From Carnimonas bestiolae (GTDB lineage Bacteria; Pseudomonadota; Gammaproteobacteria; Pseudomonadales; Halomonadaceae): 64,000 nucleotides of DNA. The DNA lies in assembly GCF_051251125.1 (NCBI RefSeq), contig NZ_JBPCZL010000006.1, one strand, 5' to 3'. The number at the start of each line of letters is the position of its first letter. Positions within the stretch are counted from its first letter, which is position 1. Shown one piece after another: positions 54,780 through 61,771 of this stretch. Below the pieces are notes generated by a model. That model was not told the origin of the DNA and searched no databases. It saw nothing but the letters and a program-made list of their open reading frames with translations. The position numbers were made by a program, and so were the translations under genes.

Positions 54780-56794
54780 ACGAGCACACATCGCAACTCT
54801 CGCTGCTGGATGACGCGTCAGCGCCCGCCGCCAGCCAAGCGCCTTCGCTCGATAATGAAGGCGATCTGGGCCAGGTGTTCGATGCCTGGCTCGAACTCGG
54901 CTGGCTGCGACCGCTCGATGTTTACTTCGCGCAGTTTATCGTCGGCGAGCAGACCGCTAAGCAACCGGCCCTTGCGCTGGCCGCTGCGTTGGTCAGCCAT
55001 CAGTTGGGACGTGGACACGTCTGCCTTGATCTAGGCCGTGCGCTGGCTGATCCCGCCAGCGTGCTGTCGCTGCCGCCGCAGGATGGCAGATGGCTGGACG
55101 GGCACGCGATCGACGCGCGGGCGCTGCTGCGCTCAATGGGGCTTTTGTCGGTAGCGCAATGGTTGGATATTCTTGGCGCCGCACCGCAGGTTGTACAGGC
55201 CAGCACGCTTGATGGCGGCGATGTAGCACCCGCGCCGATGGTGGTGGATGGTCAGCGCTTGTATCTTTATCGCAACTGGCGCGCAGAGGGCGACGTAGCA
55301 GCTGCGCTGGTCGCACGAATGAGCCCCTTGCCGCCGCTTGATGAGCAACTGGGCGAGCTGTTGGCGCGTTATTTTCCGCAGACTGAAGGGCAGCACGAAG
55401 GCGAGCCGGACTGGCAGAAAGTAGCGGTGGCGCTGGCTGCAACGCAGCGACTCGCGGTTATTTCCGGCGGCCCCGGTACCGGCAAAACCACTACGGTGAT
55501 CAAGCTGCTTGCGGTGCTGCAGCGCCAGGCGCTTGGTCAGCAAGGGCAGCCGCTGCGCATTCGGCTTGCTGCGCCTACTGGCAAGGCGGCGGCTCGCCTA
55601 AGTGATTCGATTGCGGGTGCATTGCATCGCATTGTGAGCGAAGACGATTTGAAAAACGCGATTCCCAGTGAGGCCACCACGCTGCATCGGCTCTTGGGGG
55701 CGCTGCCTGATACGCGCCGCTTTCGACACAACGAGCAGCATCCGCTGCCGCTTGACGTGCTGGTGGTGGATGAGGCGTCGATGATCGATCTCGACATGAT
55801 GCGTTCTTTGCTCGCTGCGCTCTCAAGCGACGCTCGCCTAGTGCTGCTGGGAGACCGCGATCAGTTGGCCTCCGTGGAAGCCGGAGCGGTGCTGGGCGAG
55901 TTGTGTAGCGAGTCAGCGGGCTTTTCGCCTGCCATGCACGAGCGGTTGGAGCAGCTCTGCGGGGCAGTGCTGCCGCCACGTTCCCTTCATTCGCCGTTGG
56001 CCGACAACGTGACCATGCTGGAGCGTAGCTACCGCTTTGACCGCGATAGCGGTATCGGCGCGCTGGCAAGGGCGGTCAATGCTGGTGATTCCGCAGCGGT
56101 TACTGCATGTTGGGAGGCTGGCTACGCCGATATCGCACGTGTTGATTTGCAGCAGCAGGGCGACGCGCAGCTTACGGCGCTGGCGGTAGACGGCTATCGC
56201 CACTATCTTGAGCCACTCGCGCAGCTTGATCCACTGGAAGCGCTGCAGCGATTAGGCGAATTCCAGCTGCTGTGCGCGCTGCGACGCGGAAAATGGGGCG
56301 TTGAGGGGCTCAACGACACCATCGCGCAGGCGCTCAAGCGACGTCACCTGATCAGCCACACCCGCGGTTGGTTTGCCGGACGCCCGGTGATGGTTACCCG
56401 CAACGACCCGCGCCTGGGCCTATACAACGGCGATATCGGACTAACGCTTCAGGATCCCGACGACCCTACCCGTTTACGGGTATTTTTCGCTGCCCCCGAT
56501 CGTGCAGAAGGGGTGCGCAGTCTCGCCCCCGCACGTCTGACCTATGTAGAAACCTGCTTCGCAATGACCGTGCACAAATCGCAAGGCTCCGAATTCAGCC
56601 GCGTGATGCTGGTGCTGCCCGAGCAACCCAACCCGATACTGACGCGTGAACTCCTGTATACCGGCATCACCCGCGCCCGCACCCACTGCACAATTGCCAC
56701 CGCCGCCCCCACGCTAATTGAAAGCGCTACCCAGCAGCGCATCTGGCGCGACGCCAACCTGCGCGAAAGGATTTCACGTTTGCAGGGGGAGTAG
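54776..56794 (+). CDS. recD: Exodeoxyribonuclease V alpha subunit RecD
   Basis: 5'-3' helicase subunit, 672 residues. Walker A ISGGPGTGKTTTVIKLLAVL near residue 230, RIRLAAPTGKAAARLSDSI, Walker B VLVVDEASMIDLDMM, LLGDRDQLASVEAG, and the C-terminal AMTVHKSQGSEF and YTGITRAR. The final gene of recC-ubiX-recB-recD. No ordinary terminator follows, but a repeat element rich in hairpins starts about 55 bases later. Confidence 0.95.
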   Translation: MNEHTSQLSLLDDASAPAASQAPSLDNEGDLGQVFDAWLELGWLRPLDVYFAQFIVGEQTAKQPALALAAALVSHQLGRGHVCLDLGRALADPASVLSLPPQDGRWLDGHAIDARALLRSMGLLSVAQWLDILGAAPQVVQASTLDGGDVAPAPMVVDGQRLYLYRNWRAEGDVAAALVARMSPLPPLDEQLGELLARYFPQTEGQHEGEPDWQKVAVALAATQRLAVISGGPGTGKTTTVIKLLAVLQRQALGQQGQPLRIRLAAPTGKAAARLSDSIAGALHRIVSEDDLKNAIPSEATTLHRLLGALPDTRRFRHNEQHPLPLDVLVVDEASMIDLDMMRSLLAALSSDARLVLLGDRDQLASVEAGAVLGELCSESAGFSPAMHERLEQLCGAVLPPRSLHSPLADNVTMLERSYRFDRDSGIGALARAVNAGDSAAVTACWEAGYADIARVDLQQQGDAQLTALAVDGYRHYLEPLAQLDPLEALQRLGEFQLLCALRRGKWGVEGLNDTIAQALKRRHLISHTRGWFAGRPVMVTRNDPRLGLYNGDIGLTLQDPDDPTRLRVFFAAPDRAEGVRSLAPARLTYVETCFAMTVHKSQGSEFSRVMLVLPEQPNPILTRELLYTGITRARTHCTIATAAPTLIESATQQRIWRDANLRERISRLQGE

Positions 56795-56848
56795 GAAATT
56801 TAGAGCGGCTTCAGAGGCTGTGGCTTAACCGAGTGGCTTATTCTTAAT

Positions 56849-57223
56849 CCTACGCAGCCTTTCACTGTTAGCGTCTTTTCAAACCAAACCTTTATTCTGA
56901 ATGCGAGAGGAACCTTGTCCCTCTCGCGCTCTCGCGCTCTCCCGCTCGTGGAAGCGCCCCGAATGTGATGTAGCTGCGCACGCACAGCGCACACATTCAA
57001 TGGGCTGTCATGCCTTGGCAAACAGAACGTTCAGCATGACTAGCTACCGACATACGCAAACTTCGTAAGGAAGGCGCGGAATCATCCGCTTGCAGCGCAT
57101 TTTTGCAAGCGGATGGTCTGACGCGCCTGACGACAGCGGGGGGGGGAAGGGGGCCTGCAAGGTCCCCTTCAGATATCAATAAGTAACGTTTGAAAAGACA
57201 CTAACAGTGACAGGCTGCGCAGG
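56849..57223. mobile_element. MITE-like repeat element, copy A
   Basis: 375 bp flanked by imperfect terminal inverted repeats of about 36 bp: 56849-56885 (CCTACGCAGCCTTTCACTGT...) and 57188-57223 (GTTTGAAAAGACACTAACAG...). Internal hairpins are GCGAGAGG / CCTCTCGC at 56893-56917, ATCCGCTTGCA / TGCAAGCGGAT at 57084-57114 (11-bp perfect), and GAAGGGG / CCCCTTC at 57146-57170. It has no transposase frame. A G9 run near 57138-57146 replaces GGGGGTG of other copies. Same internal orientation as copy B, opposite to copy C. Confidence 0.8.
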
Positions 57224-57370
57224 TTCCGGAATCAGTCAGCAGGTAAAGCCACCAATACTGCAATCTTGCGCAGCCCCTGAATAAGCCTCCAAACAAAATC
57301 GCCACCAGTGAAATCCTGCGCAGGTTCTTAAATCAGCCATCTAGATAAAACGACAACAGTGAAATCCTGC
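57196..57370. repeat. 51-bp tandem units following copy A
   Basis: Three exact 51-base periods (57196-57246, 57247-57297, 57298-57348) and a partial fourth. The shared core is like AACAGTGAAATCCTGCGCAG, followed by AATCAGCC and ending ATAAA. The first unit overlaps the right terminal repeat of copy A, so the terminal repeat itself is part of a 51-bp unit. Units diverge by many substitutions but keep their length. Stop codons within unit 2 argue against coding. Confidence 0.75.
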
Positions 57371-57731
57371 TAATAACGCCGCAGTTGGAATCGTCATTAT
57401 GTAAATTTTGAATTTCATTTAATGAAAGCGGAGGGCTTTAAAAAGCCTTTGCTAATGTAACAGTTTGTTACATTCCCATCATCACTGGCTTTAAAGGCCT
57501 TTTTGATTCCAATGTTACGTCATAATAAAAAGACTTTTTTCATACCGAGAAACAGTCTATTTCATGTAGATTGTTTGTAAATAATCGCAGTTGCCTTCTA
57601 ATATGTTTTTTGATGATATAAGTAACACAGGTTACAAGTGGCTCATTTGCAAGGGCACGGAAAAGTTGTAGCCGATCATCCACCACCGACTCGCATCGTC
57701 CATCACTAAACTAACGTAGGCGTTAATCAAT
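57371..57731 (+). promoter_or_regulatory. AT-rich control region of the Hint-protein gene with a palindrome
   Basis: 361 AT-rich bases without a gene. At 57454-57474 lies AATGTAAC-AGTTT-GTTACATT, a perfect 8-bp-arm inverted repeat that looks like a dimeric repressor site. It is bracketed by GGCTTTAAAAAGCC (57434-57447) and GGCTTTAAAGGCC (57487-57499). Base composition here is unlike the core genes before it. Confidence 0.55.
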
Positions 57732-58646
57732 ATGGCGACATATAACGAGATAACAGACAGAGCCGACGAATATCGTGCTAATGTCATCCAGAATGGTCCC
57801 GGCGGTACTTATGATGAATGGAAGGCAGGCATAGACCAGTTCAAGGACCTGGCCGGAGATATCAAGACTCTGGACGAACGTGATCAAGAGCGAGCCATCA
57901 AGTATGTGGATGGTCGTCTCGACAGCCTTCGGTATTCATCAACACCTTCTCCGACTGGACGTGATACCGATCCTACTCGGGAAGAGACCGACGCGTACAT
58001 TGATGGCGTTAAGGACTATATCGGCCACTATGGTTGCTTCACTGAAGGCACGCTGATCAGCACGCCAAGCGGTGAGGTTGCCATTGAAACCCTTAAGCAA
58101 GGGGATCTGGTCAATACGCTGTCAGGCCCTAAAGCGCTCAAGTGGGTAGGCTTCCGCACACTCACCAATATGGAGAAGTGGAACAACCGCGAGAAAGCCA
58201 ACAATTATCCTGTCCACATTTTGGCTAATGCACTGGCTGATGGTGTTCCCGCACGCGATATCGCGGTATCTGCGTGGCACCACCTGTACGTGAATAACGT
58301 GCTTGTTCGCGCCATGGATTTGGTCAATGGTAAAACCATCTACCAGGAAGAGAGCGTCAAGGCGGTTAAATACTTCCACCTTGAATTGGATAGCTTCGAT
58401 GTCATTTTGGCACACGGAGTCTACTCTGAATCGTACTCTGACAATGGCGCCAACCGCGGATTCTACGACAATGCGGTAACCGCAATTCGTCCGCAGTCCA
58501 ACCAGCGTGGCGGTATTGCTCCACGTCCAGGGTTCAGCGTCATTCGCCCGAATCGTAACGCCGACGTGCTGGTCGCCATCAAGCAATCAGTGGATGCACG
58601 CGCTGAAGAACAACAGACCCGCCAGAAAGAAGCAGTGAGTGCTTAA
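57732..58646 (+). CDS. Hint (hedgehog/intein) domain protein
   Basis: 304 residues. Residues 1-100 are polar and mostly helical with no recognised domain. A Hint_2-type domain starts at Cys102 (GCFTEGTLISTPSGEVAIETLKQGDLVNTL; quoted part from residue 101) with the later blocks LKWVGFRT, ARDIAVSAWHHLYVNNVLV, and VILAHGVYSESYSDNGAN. In this family the first Cys starts an N-S acyl shift that can release the N-terminal part. A polar Arg/Gln-rich tail ends the protein. It has no signal peptide. It lies directly upstream of four double-glycine peptides, so a role in their maturation, export or display is possible but unproven. Confidence 0.85.
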   Translation: MATYNEITDRADEYRANVIQNGPGGTYDEWKAGIDQFKDLAGDIKTLDERDQERAIKYVDGRLDSLRYSSTPSPTGRDTDPTREETDAYIDGVKDYIGHYGCFTEGTLISTPSGEVAIETLKQGDLVNTLSGPKALKWVGFRTLTNMEKWNNREKANNYPVHILANALADGVPARDIAVSAWHHLYVNNVLVRAMDLVNGKTIYQEESVKAVKYFHLELDSFDVILAHGVYSESYSDNGANRGFYDNAVTAIRPQSNQRGGIAPRPGFSVIRPNRNADVLVAIKQSVDARAEEQQTRQKEAVSA

Positions 58647-58675
58647 GGCAAGTCTGCAGTCACACTGATGGTCCT

Positions 58676-58705
58676 CGAAACTGCCCCTCTCGGGCAGTTT
58701 CGTTT
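58676..58705 (+). terminator. Terminator of the Hint-protein gene
   Basis: Perfect stem GAAACTGCCC / GGGCAGTTTC with a CTCTC loop, followed by GTTT. It separates the Hint gene from the peptide pairs, which therefore have their own promoter. Confidence 0.85.
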
Positions 58706-58930
58706 AATAGGTAATGGTCGTTAATGTAATAAAATGTAATACAGCGTAACGACGTTAATTATTTCACATCCTAGAAGACATTATTAACAAATAAAATGTC
58801 GCCATCATTACCGCTGGATATATATAGTGGCGGTCGAAGTATCCCTGAAGGGTCTATCACCATTGAGGCTATCCCGTATTGGAATTTAATTGGGCCTCTT
58901 ATTAACCGACTTTCTGAGAGAAAAACACTA
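58706..58930 (+). promoter_or_regulatory. AT-rich upstream region of peptide pair 1
   Basis: 225 bases. It contains the direct repeat AATGTAATA at 58723-58731 and 58733-58741, sharing AATGTAA with the palindrome before the Hint gene. ACCGACTTTCTGAGAGA before the A1 start is repeated before A2 (60109) and supplies a GAGAG ribosome site. Confidence 0.5.
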
Positions 58931-59284
58931 ATGAAAGCATTGACCGAAAACGAAGTAGCAATGGTGGTTGGTGGAGCAGACGCCATGCCGCACGCATCCG
59001 GCCTCATCGACTCCATCGCGGGCGGCATTGTTGACGGTATCGTGGGCGCATCTTTTGGTGGTCTGACAGGCGGCGCTAATGCTGGCGCAGATGGTTCCGG
59101 TGGTCTGATTGGCGTTGGCGCTATCGCGCAGGGCGTAGGCGCAATCGCAGGCATCGTTTTGGGCGGCATCCAGGGTGGTGTATACGGCGCTGTAGCTGGT
59201 TATTCGAACTCTGACGACTATGTTTACAGCACTCTGAACTCCATGTGGAACGGCGACGAGCTGCCCAAGAAAGGCTTGGCATAA
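58931..59284 (+). CDS. Glycine-zipper peptide A1 with double-glycine leader
   Basis: 117 residues. The leader MKALTENEVAMVVGG matches the class II microcin/bacteriocin type (hydrophobic spacing ending in Gly14-Gly15), to be cut by a C39-peptidase ABC exporter. The mature part is rich in Gly and Ala with repeated GxxxG patterns over about residues 40-90 (GGLTGGANAGADGSGG, GVGAIAQGVGAIAG), then SNSDDYVY and a C-terminal LPKKGLA. The longer in-frame start at 58796 is rejected because the leader begins at 58931. CdzC/CdzD of Caulobacter have the same general design. No immunity gene is seen. Confidence 0.85.
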   Translation: MKALTENEVAMVVGGADAMPHASGLIDSIAGGIVDGIVGASFGGLTGGANAGADGSGGLIGVGAIAQGVGAIAGIVLGGIQGGVYGAVAGYSNSDDYVYSTLNSMWNGDELPKKGLA

Positions 59285-59342
59285 GTTCCAGCTTGGCACT
59301 CATCATCCATTAGATAACCACTTCTTACGAGAATATAGAAAA

Positions 59343-59687
59343 ATGAAAGAACTTTCTGCGAACGAGACTCTGCTGGTAGCTGGTGGCCTGCCTGTTGCAA
59401 GCGGCTTGGTTGATTCAATCGAAGGCGCGCTGGTTGATGGTTCTCTAGGCCTCTTCTACGGCGCTTTGGTTGGCGGTGCTAACGCGGGTGCTGCAGGTTC
59501 TGGCGGTGTGATTGGCGTTGGCGCTATCGCTCAGGGCGTAGGTGCAATTGCGGGTGGCATCATGGGTGGGCTGACCGGTCTCGCGCTCGGCGCTACTGGC
59601 GGTTACTCCAATTCCGGCGATTACATTCAGGGCACCCTGGATTCCTGGCAGACAGGCGGCGGTCTGCCCAAGAAAGGGCTGGCATAA
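59343..59687 (+). CDS. Glycine-zipper peptide B1 with double-glycine leader
   Basis: 114 residues. Leader MKELSANETLLVAGG, then a Gly/Ala-rich membrane-active type core (ALVGGANAGAAGSGGVIGVG, AIAQGVGAIAGGIMGG) and the end GYSNSGDY...LPKKGLA. It is clearly a paralogue of A1 but differs enough to be a distinct partner. It starts 58 bases after A1 with a GAGAA site. A terminator follows. Two-peptide action is an inference from the pairing. Confidence 0.85.
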   Translation: MKELSANETLLVAGGLPVASGLVDSIEGALVDGSLGLFYGALVGGANAGAAGSGGVIGVGAIAQGVGAIAGGIMGGLTGLALGATGGYSNSGDYIQGTLDSWQTGGGLPKKGLA

Positions 59688-60108
59688 GGCAAGGCCTTTG
59701 TTAATTGTGTGATGCTGCTAGGGCTATAGCCGAGCAGTCTTATGCAACTCTGGGGCTGAGAGTGGCGATACACGCCTTCTCAGCCCTTTTTCGTATTCGC
59801 TTTCAGCGTGGCAGTAAAACATTCGAGAGTGAAGCTGCCTTTTTCGGACGTTTTTATTTGATGGTTAGTTAACGTAAATGATAACAAAAACGTCATTTGT
59901 GTCACTTTTTATAAATATTTCAAATCACAACAAACATAATTAACTAAAAAGTGCCGCTGTTATTCTGGATTGTTTTCTATAGTAAAGATCGCAGCATCCA
60001 TGAAAGGTCCTACGTGTAGGGCTGCGTCTGCTCTATCAACAGCGTGACCATTCAGCATTGCAAGCTAACCCGGAATTTTTATAACCGACTTTCTGAGAGA
60101 ATACGTTA
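59688..60108 (+). promoter_or_regulatory. Spacer between peptide pairs: terminator and AT-rich promoter region of pair 2
   Basis: 421 bases without a gene. After the B1 terminator the DNA is strongly AT-rich from about 59850. An inverted repeat CACTTTTT (59903-59910) / AAAAAGTG (59946-59953) with 35 bases between encloses likely promoter sequence (TTTATAAATATTTC). GTTAGTTAACGTAA lies just before. The final part repeats ACCGACTTTCTGAGAGA from pair 1. Confidence 0.5.
59752..59791 (+). terminator. Terminator of peptide pair 1
   Basis: Stem GGGCTGAGA / TCTCAGCCC with an inner GGCG / CGCC pairing and a T5 tail. A nearly identical hairpin follows pair 2. Confidence 0.88.
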
Positions 60109-60462
60109 ATGAAAGCATTGACCGAAAACGAAGTAGCTATGGTTGTTGGTGCAGCAGATTCCATGCCGCACGCATCTGGCCTCCTCGACTCCATCGCTGG
60201 TGGCATTGTTGACGGCATCGTGGGCGCATCTTTTGGCGGTCTGACAGGTGGCGCTAACGCAGGTGCAGCAAGCTCTGGTGGCGTGGTTGGTGTTGGCGCT
60301 ATCGCGCAGGGCGTAGGCGCAATTGCAGGTATCGTGTTGGGCGGCATTCAGGGCGCCGTTTACGGTGCCGTGGTGGGTTATTCAAACTCGGATGACTACG
60401 TTTACGACACTCTGGATTCCATGTGGAACGGCAAAGAGCTGCCCACGAAAGGTCTAGCATAA
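60109..60462 (+). CDS. Glycine-zipper peptide A2 (leader ends Gly-Ala)
   Basis: 117 residues, close paralogue of A1 with 1178 bases between the two starts. The leader is MKALTENEVAMVVGA, so the second Gly of the cleavage site is Ala; C39 peptidases are known to accept GA in some substrates. The core keeps GGLTGGANAGAASSGGVVGV and GAIAQGVGAIAGIVLGG, and the end reads ELPTKGLA with Thr for Lys. Same upstream ACCGACTTTCTGAGAGA block as A1. Confidence 0.85.
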   Translation: MKALTENEVAMVVGAADSMPHASGLLDSIAGGIVDGIVGASFGGLTGGANAGAASSGGVVGVGAIAQGVGAIAGIVLGGIQGAVYGAVVGYSNSDDYVYDTLDSMWNGKELPTKGLA

Positions 60463-60518
60463 GTTTCAGTTCTGCAATCATCATTCATTGAATATCTACT
60501 TCTGAGAGAATATAGAAA

Positions 60519-60863
60519 ATGAAAGAACTTTCTGGGAACGAAACCCTTCTGGTAGCTGGTGGCCTGCCTGTTGCAGGTGGCTTGGTCGACTCAGTCGAAG
60601 GCGCACTGGTGGATGGCTCTCTTGGCCTTTTCTACGGCGCTCTGGTAGGCGGTGCTAACGCGGGTGCTGCAGGTTCTGGCGGTGTGATTGGCGTTGGCGC
60701 TATCGCTCAGGGCGTAGGTGCGATTGCCGGTGGCATTTTTGGTGGCCTGACCGGTCTCGTGCTTGGCGCTACTGCCGGTTACTCGAATTCCGGCGAATAC
60801 ATCCAGGGTACCCTGGATTCTTGGCAGACAGGCGGTGGTCTGCCCAAGAAAGGGCTGGCATAA
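60519..60863 (+). CDS. Glycine-zipper peptide B2 with double-glycine leader
   Basis: 114 residues, near copy of B1 (starts 1176 bases apart). Leader MKELSGNETLLVAGG, the same core and C-terminus QTGGGLPKKGLA. A stretch of about 70 bases in the middle of the gene is identical or almost so to B1 (59475-59546 and 60651-60722), which points to recent duplication or gene conversion. Only a few residues differ (for example IFGGLTGLVLGATAGY). Confidence 0.85.
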   Translation: MKELSGNETLLVAGGLPVAGGLVDSVEGALVDGSLGLFYGALVGGANAGAAGSGGVIGVGAIAQGVGAIAGGIFGGLTGLVLGATAGYSNSGEYIQGTLDSWQTGGGLPKKGLA

Positions 60864-60926
60864 GGCAAAGCCTGTGTTAATTGCATGATGCAGCTCTAGC
60901 TATAGCCGAGCAGTCTTATGCAACTT

Positions 60927-60965
60927 GGGGCTGAGAGTGGCGATACACGCCTTCTCAGCCCTTTT
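60927..60965 (+). terminator. Terminator of peptide pair 2
   Basis: Same hairpin as after pair 1 (GGGCTGAGA / TCTCAGCCC) with a TTTT tail, showing that the duplicated unit includes the terminator. Confidence 0.86.
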
Positions 60966-61292
60966 GGTTTCCTCTATTCGCGTTTCTGATCGATTGATGG
61001 CGATCCGTTTATTTCCCGCATCGCATTTTGCCCCCTAACCATAGCTTGTCTAGCGAATATGGAACGCCTCGCGGGCAGGCCGAATAGATATATCATTCAA
61101 TGCTGCGCTAACCATCTCTCGGGTGTAAACGGGCCTTGCTGTTCCTTACAGCGTTCAAAGATGCACGCATACCATGTCGCACCAATCGATTTCCTTGCTT
61201 CAGATCTGCGTAATGGTGGGGTAGCTGGTGGGGGATTGGGGGCCGGGGTGGTTTGCATTGTTGGTGGCTTTATCGGATGGCTAATTCTAATT
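60966..61292. other. Region between peptide pair 2 and repeat copy B
   Basis: 327 bases with no confident gene. A plus-strand frame from ATG 61161 encodes MHAYHVAPIDFLASDLRNGG followed by a Gly-rich stretch (VAGGGLGAGVVCIVGGF) before it runs into repeat copy B. This could be the truncated start of a further leader-type peptide gene, but there is no ribosome site. Confidence 0.3.
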
Positions 61293-61663
61293 CCTACGCA
61301 GTTCTTCACTGTTAGCGTCTTTTCAAACCAAACCTTTCCCTTGAATGCGAGAGGAACCTTGTCCCTCTCGCGCTCTCCCGCTCGTGGAAGCGCCCCGAAT
61401 GTGATGACGCTGTGCAAAAGCAGCACAGCGCACACATTCAATGGGCTGTCGGACCTCGATAACCATCACAGTTTCCTTTTCAGAACATCATCGTAAGCAA
61501 ACTACTTTAAGGAAGGCGCGGAATCATCCGCTTGCAGCGCGGTTTTGCAAGCGGATGGTCTGACGCGCCTGACACAGGCGGGGGTGAAGGGGGCCTGCAA
61601 GGTCCCCTTCAGATATTAATCAATAAAGTTTGAAAAAACGCTAACAGTGAAATGCTGCGCAGG
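61293..61663. mobile_element. MITE-like repeat element, copy B
   Basis: 371 bp. Terminal inverted repeats at 61293-61329 and 61628-61663, the same internal hairpins as copy A (GCGAGAGG / CCTCTCGC; ATCCGCTTGCA / TGCAAGCGGAT; GGGG...CCCC), same orientation. The middle (61451-61510) diverges from copy A, suggesting local replacement. One 51-bp unit follows. Confidence 0.8.
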
Positions 61664-61760
61664 TTCCAGAATAAGCCAGCAGATAAAGACGCCAACGTAC
61701 AAAACTGCGCTACGAGCGGATGATTCCGCACCTTCCTTACGAAGTTTGCGGCGTCAGTTC
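61664..61760. repeat. 51-bp unit remnant and inverted fragment of the repeat core
   Basis: After the rest of the 51-bp unit overlapping copy B and the start of another, sequence at about 61710-61750 (GCGGATGATTCCGC...TTCCTTACGAAGTTTGCG) is the reverse complement of the core piece TTCGTAAGGAAGGCGCGGAA seen in copy A. This is a truncated, inverted copy joined directly to the pseudogene pair that follows. Confidence 0.65.
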
Positions 61761-61771
61761 CTATTTCGGCC

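Noticed and set aside
56800..57021. Minus-strand frame in repeat copy A (with a similar frame 61097-61441 in copy B)
   Set aside because: The shared peptide sequence comes only from the repeated DNA. It crosses terminal repeats and hairpins, lacks ribosome sites and changes end points between copies.
57196..57370. CRISPR-like array
   Set aside because: The units are 51 bases long and diverge along their full length. There is no constant repeat alternating with unique spacers and no cas gene nearby.
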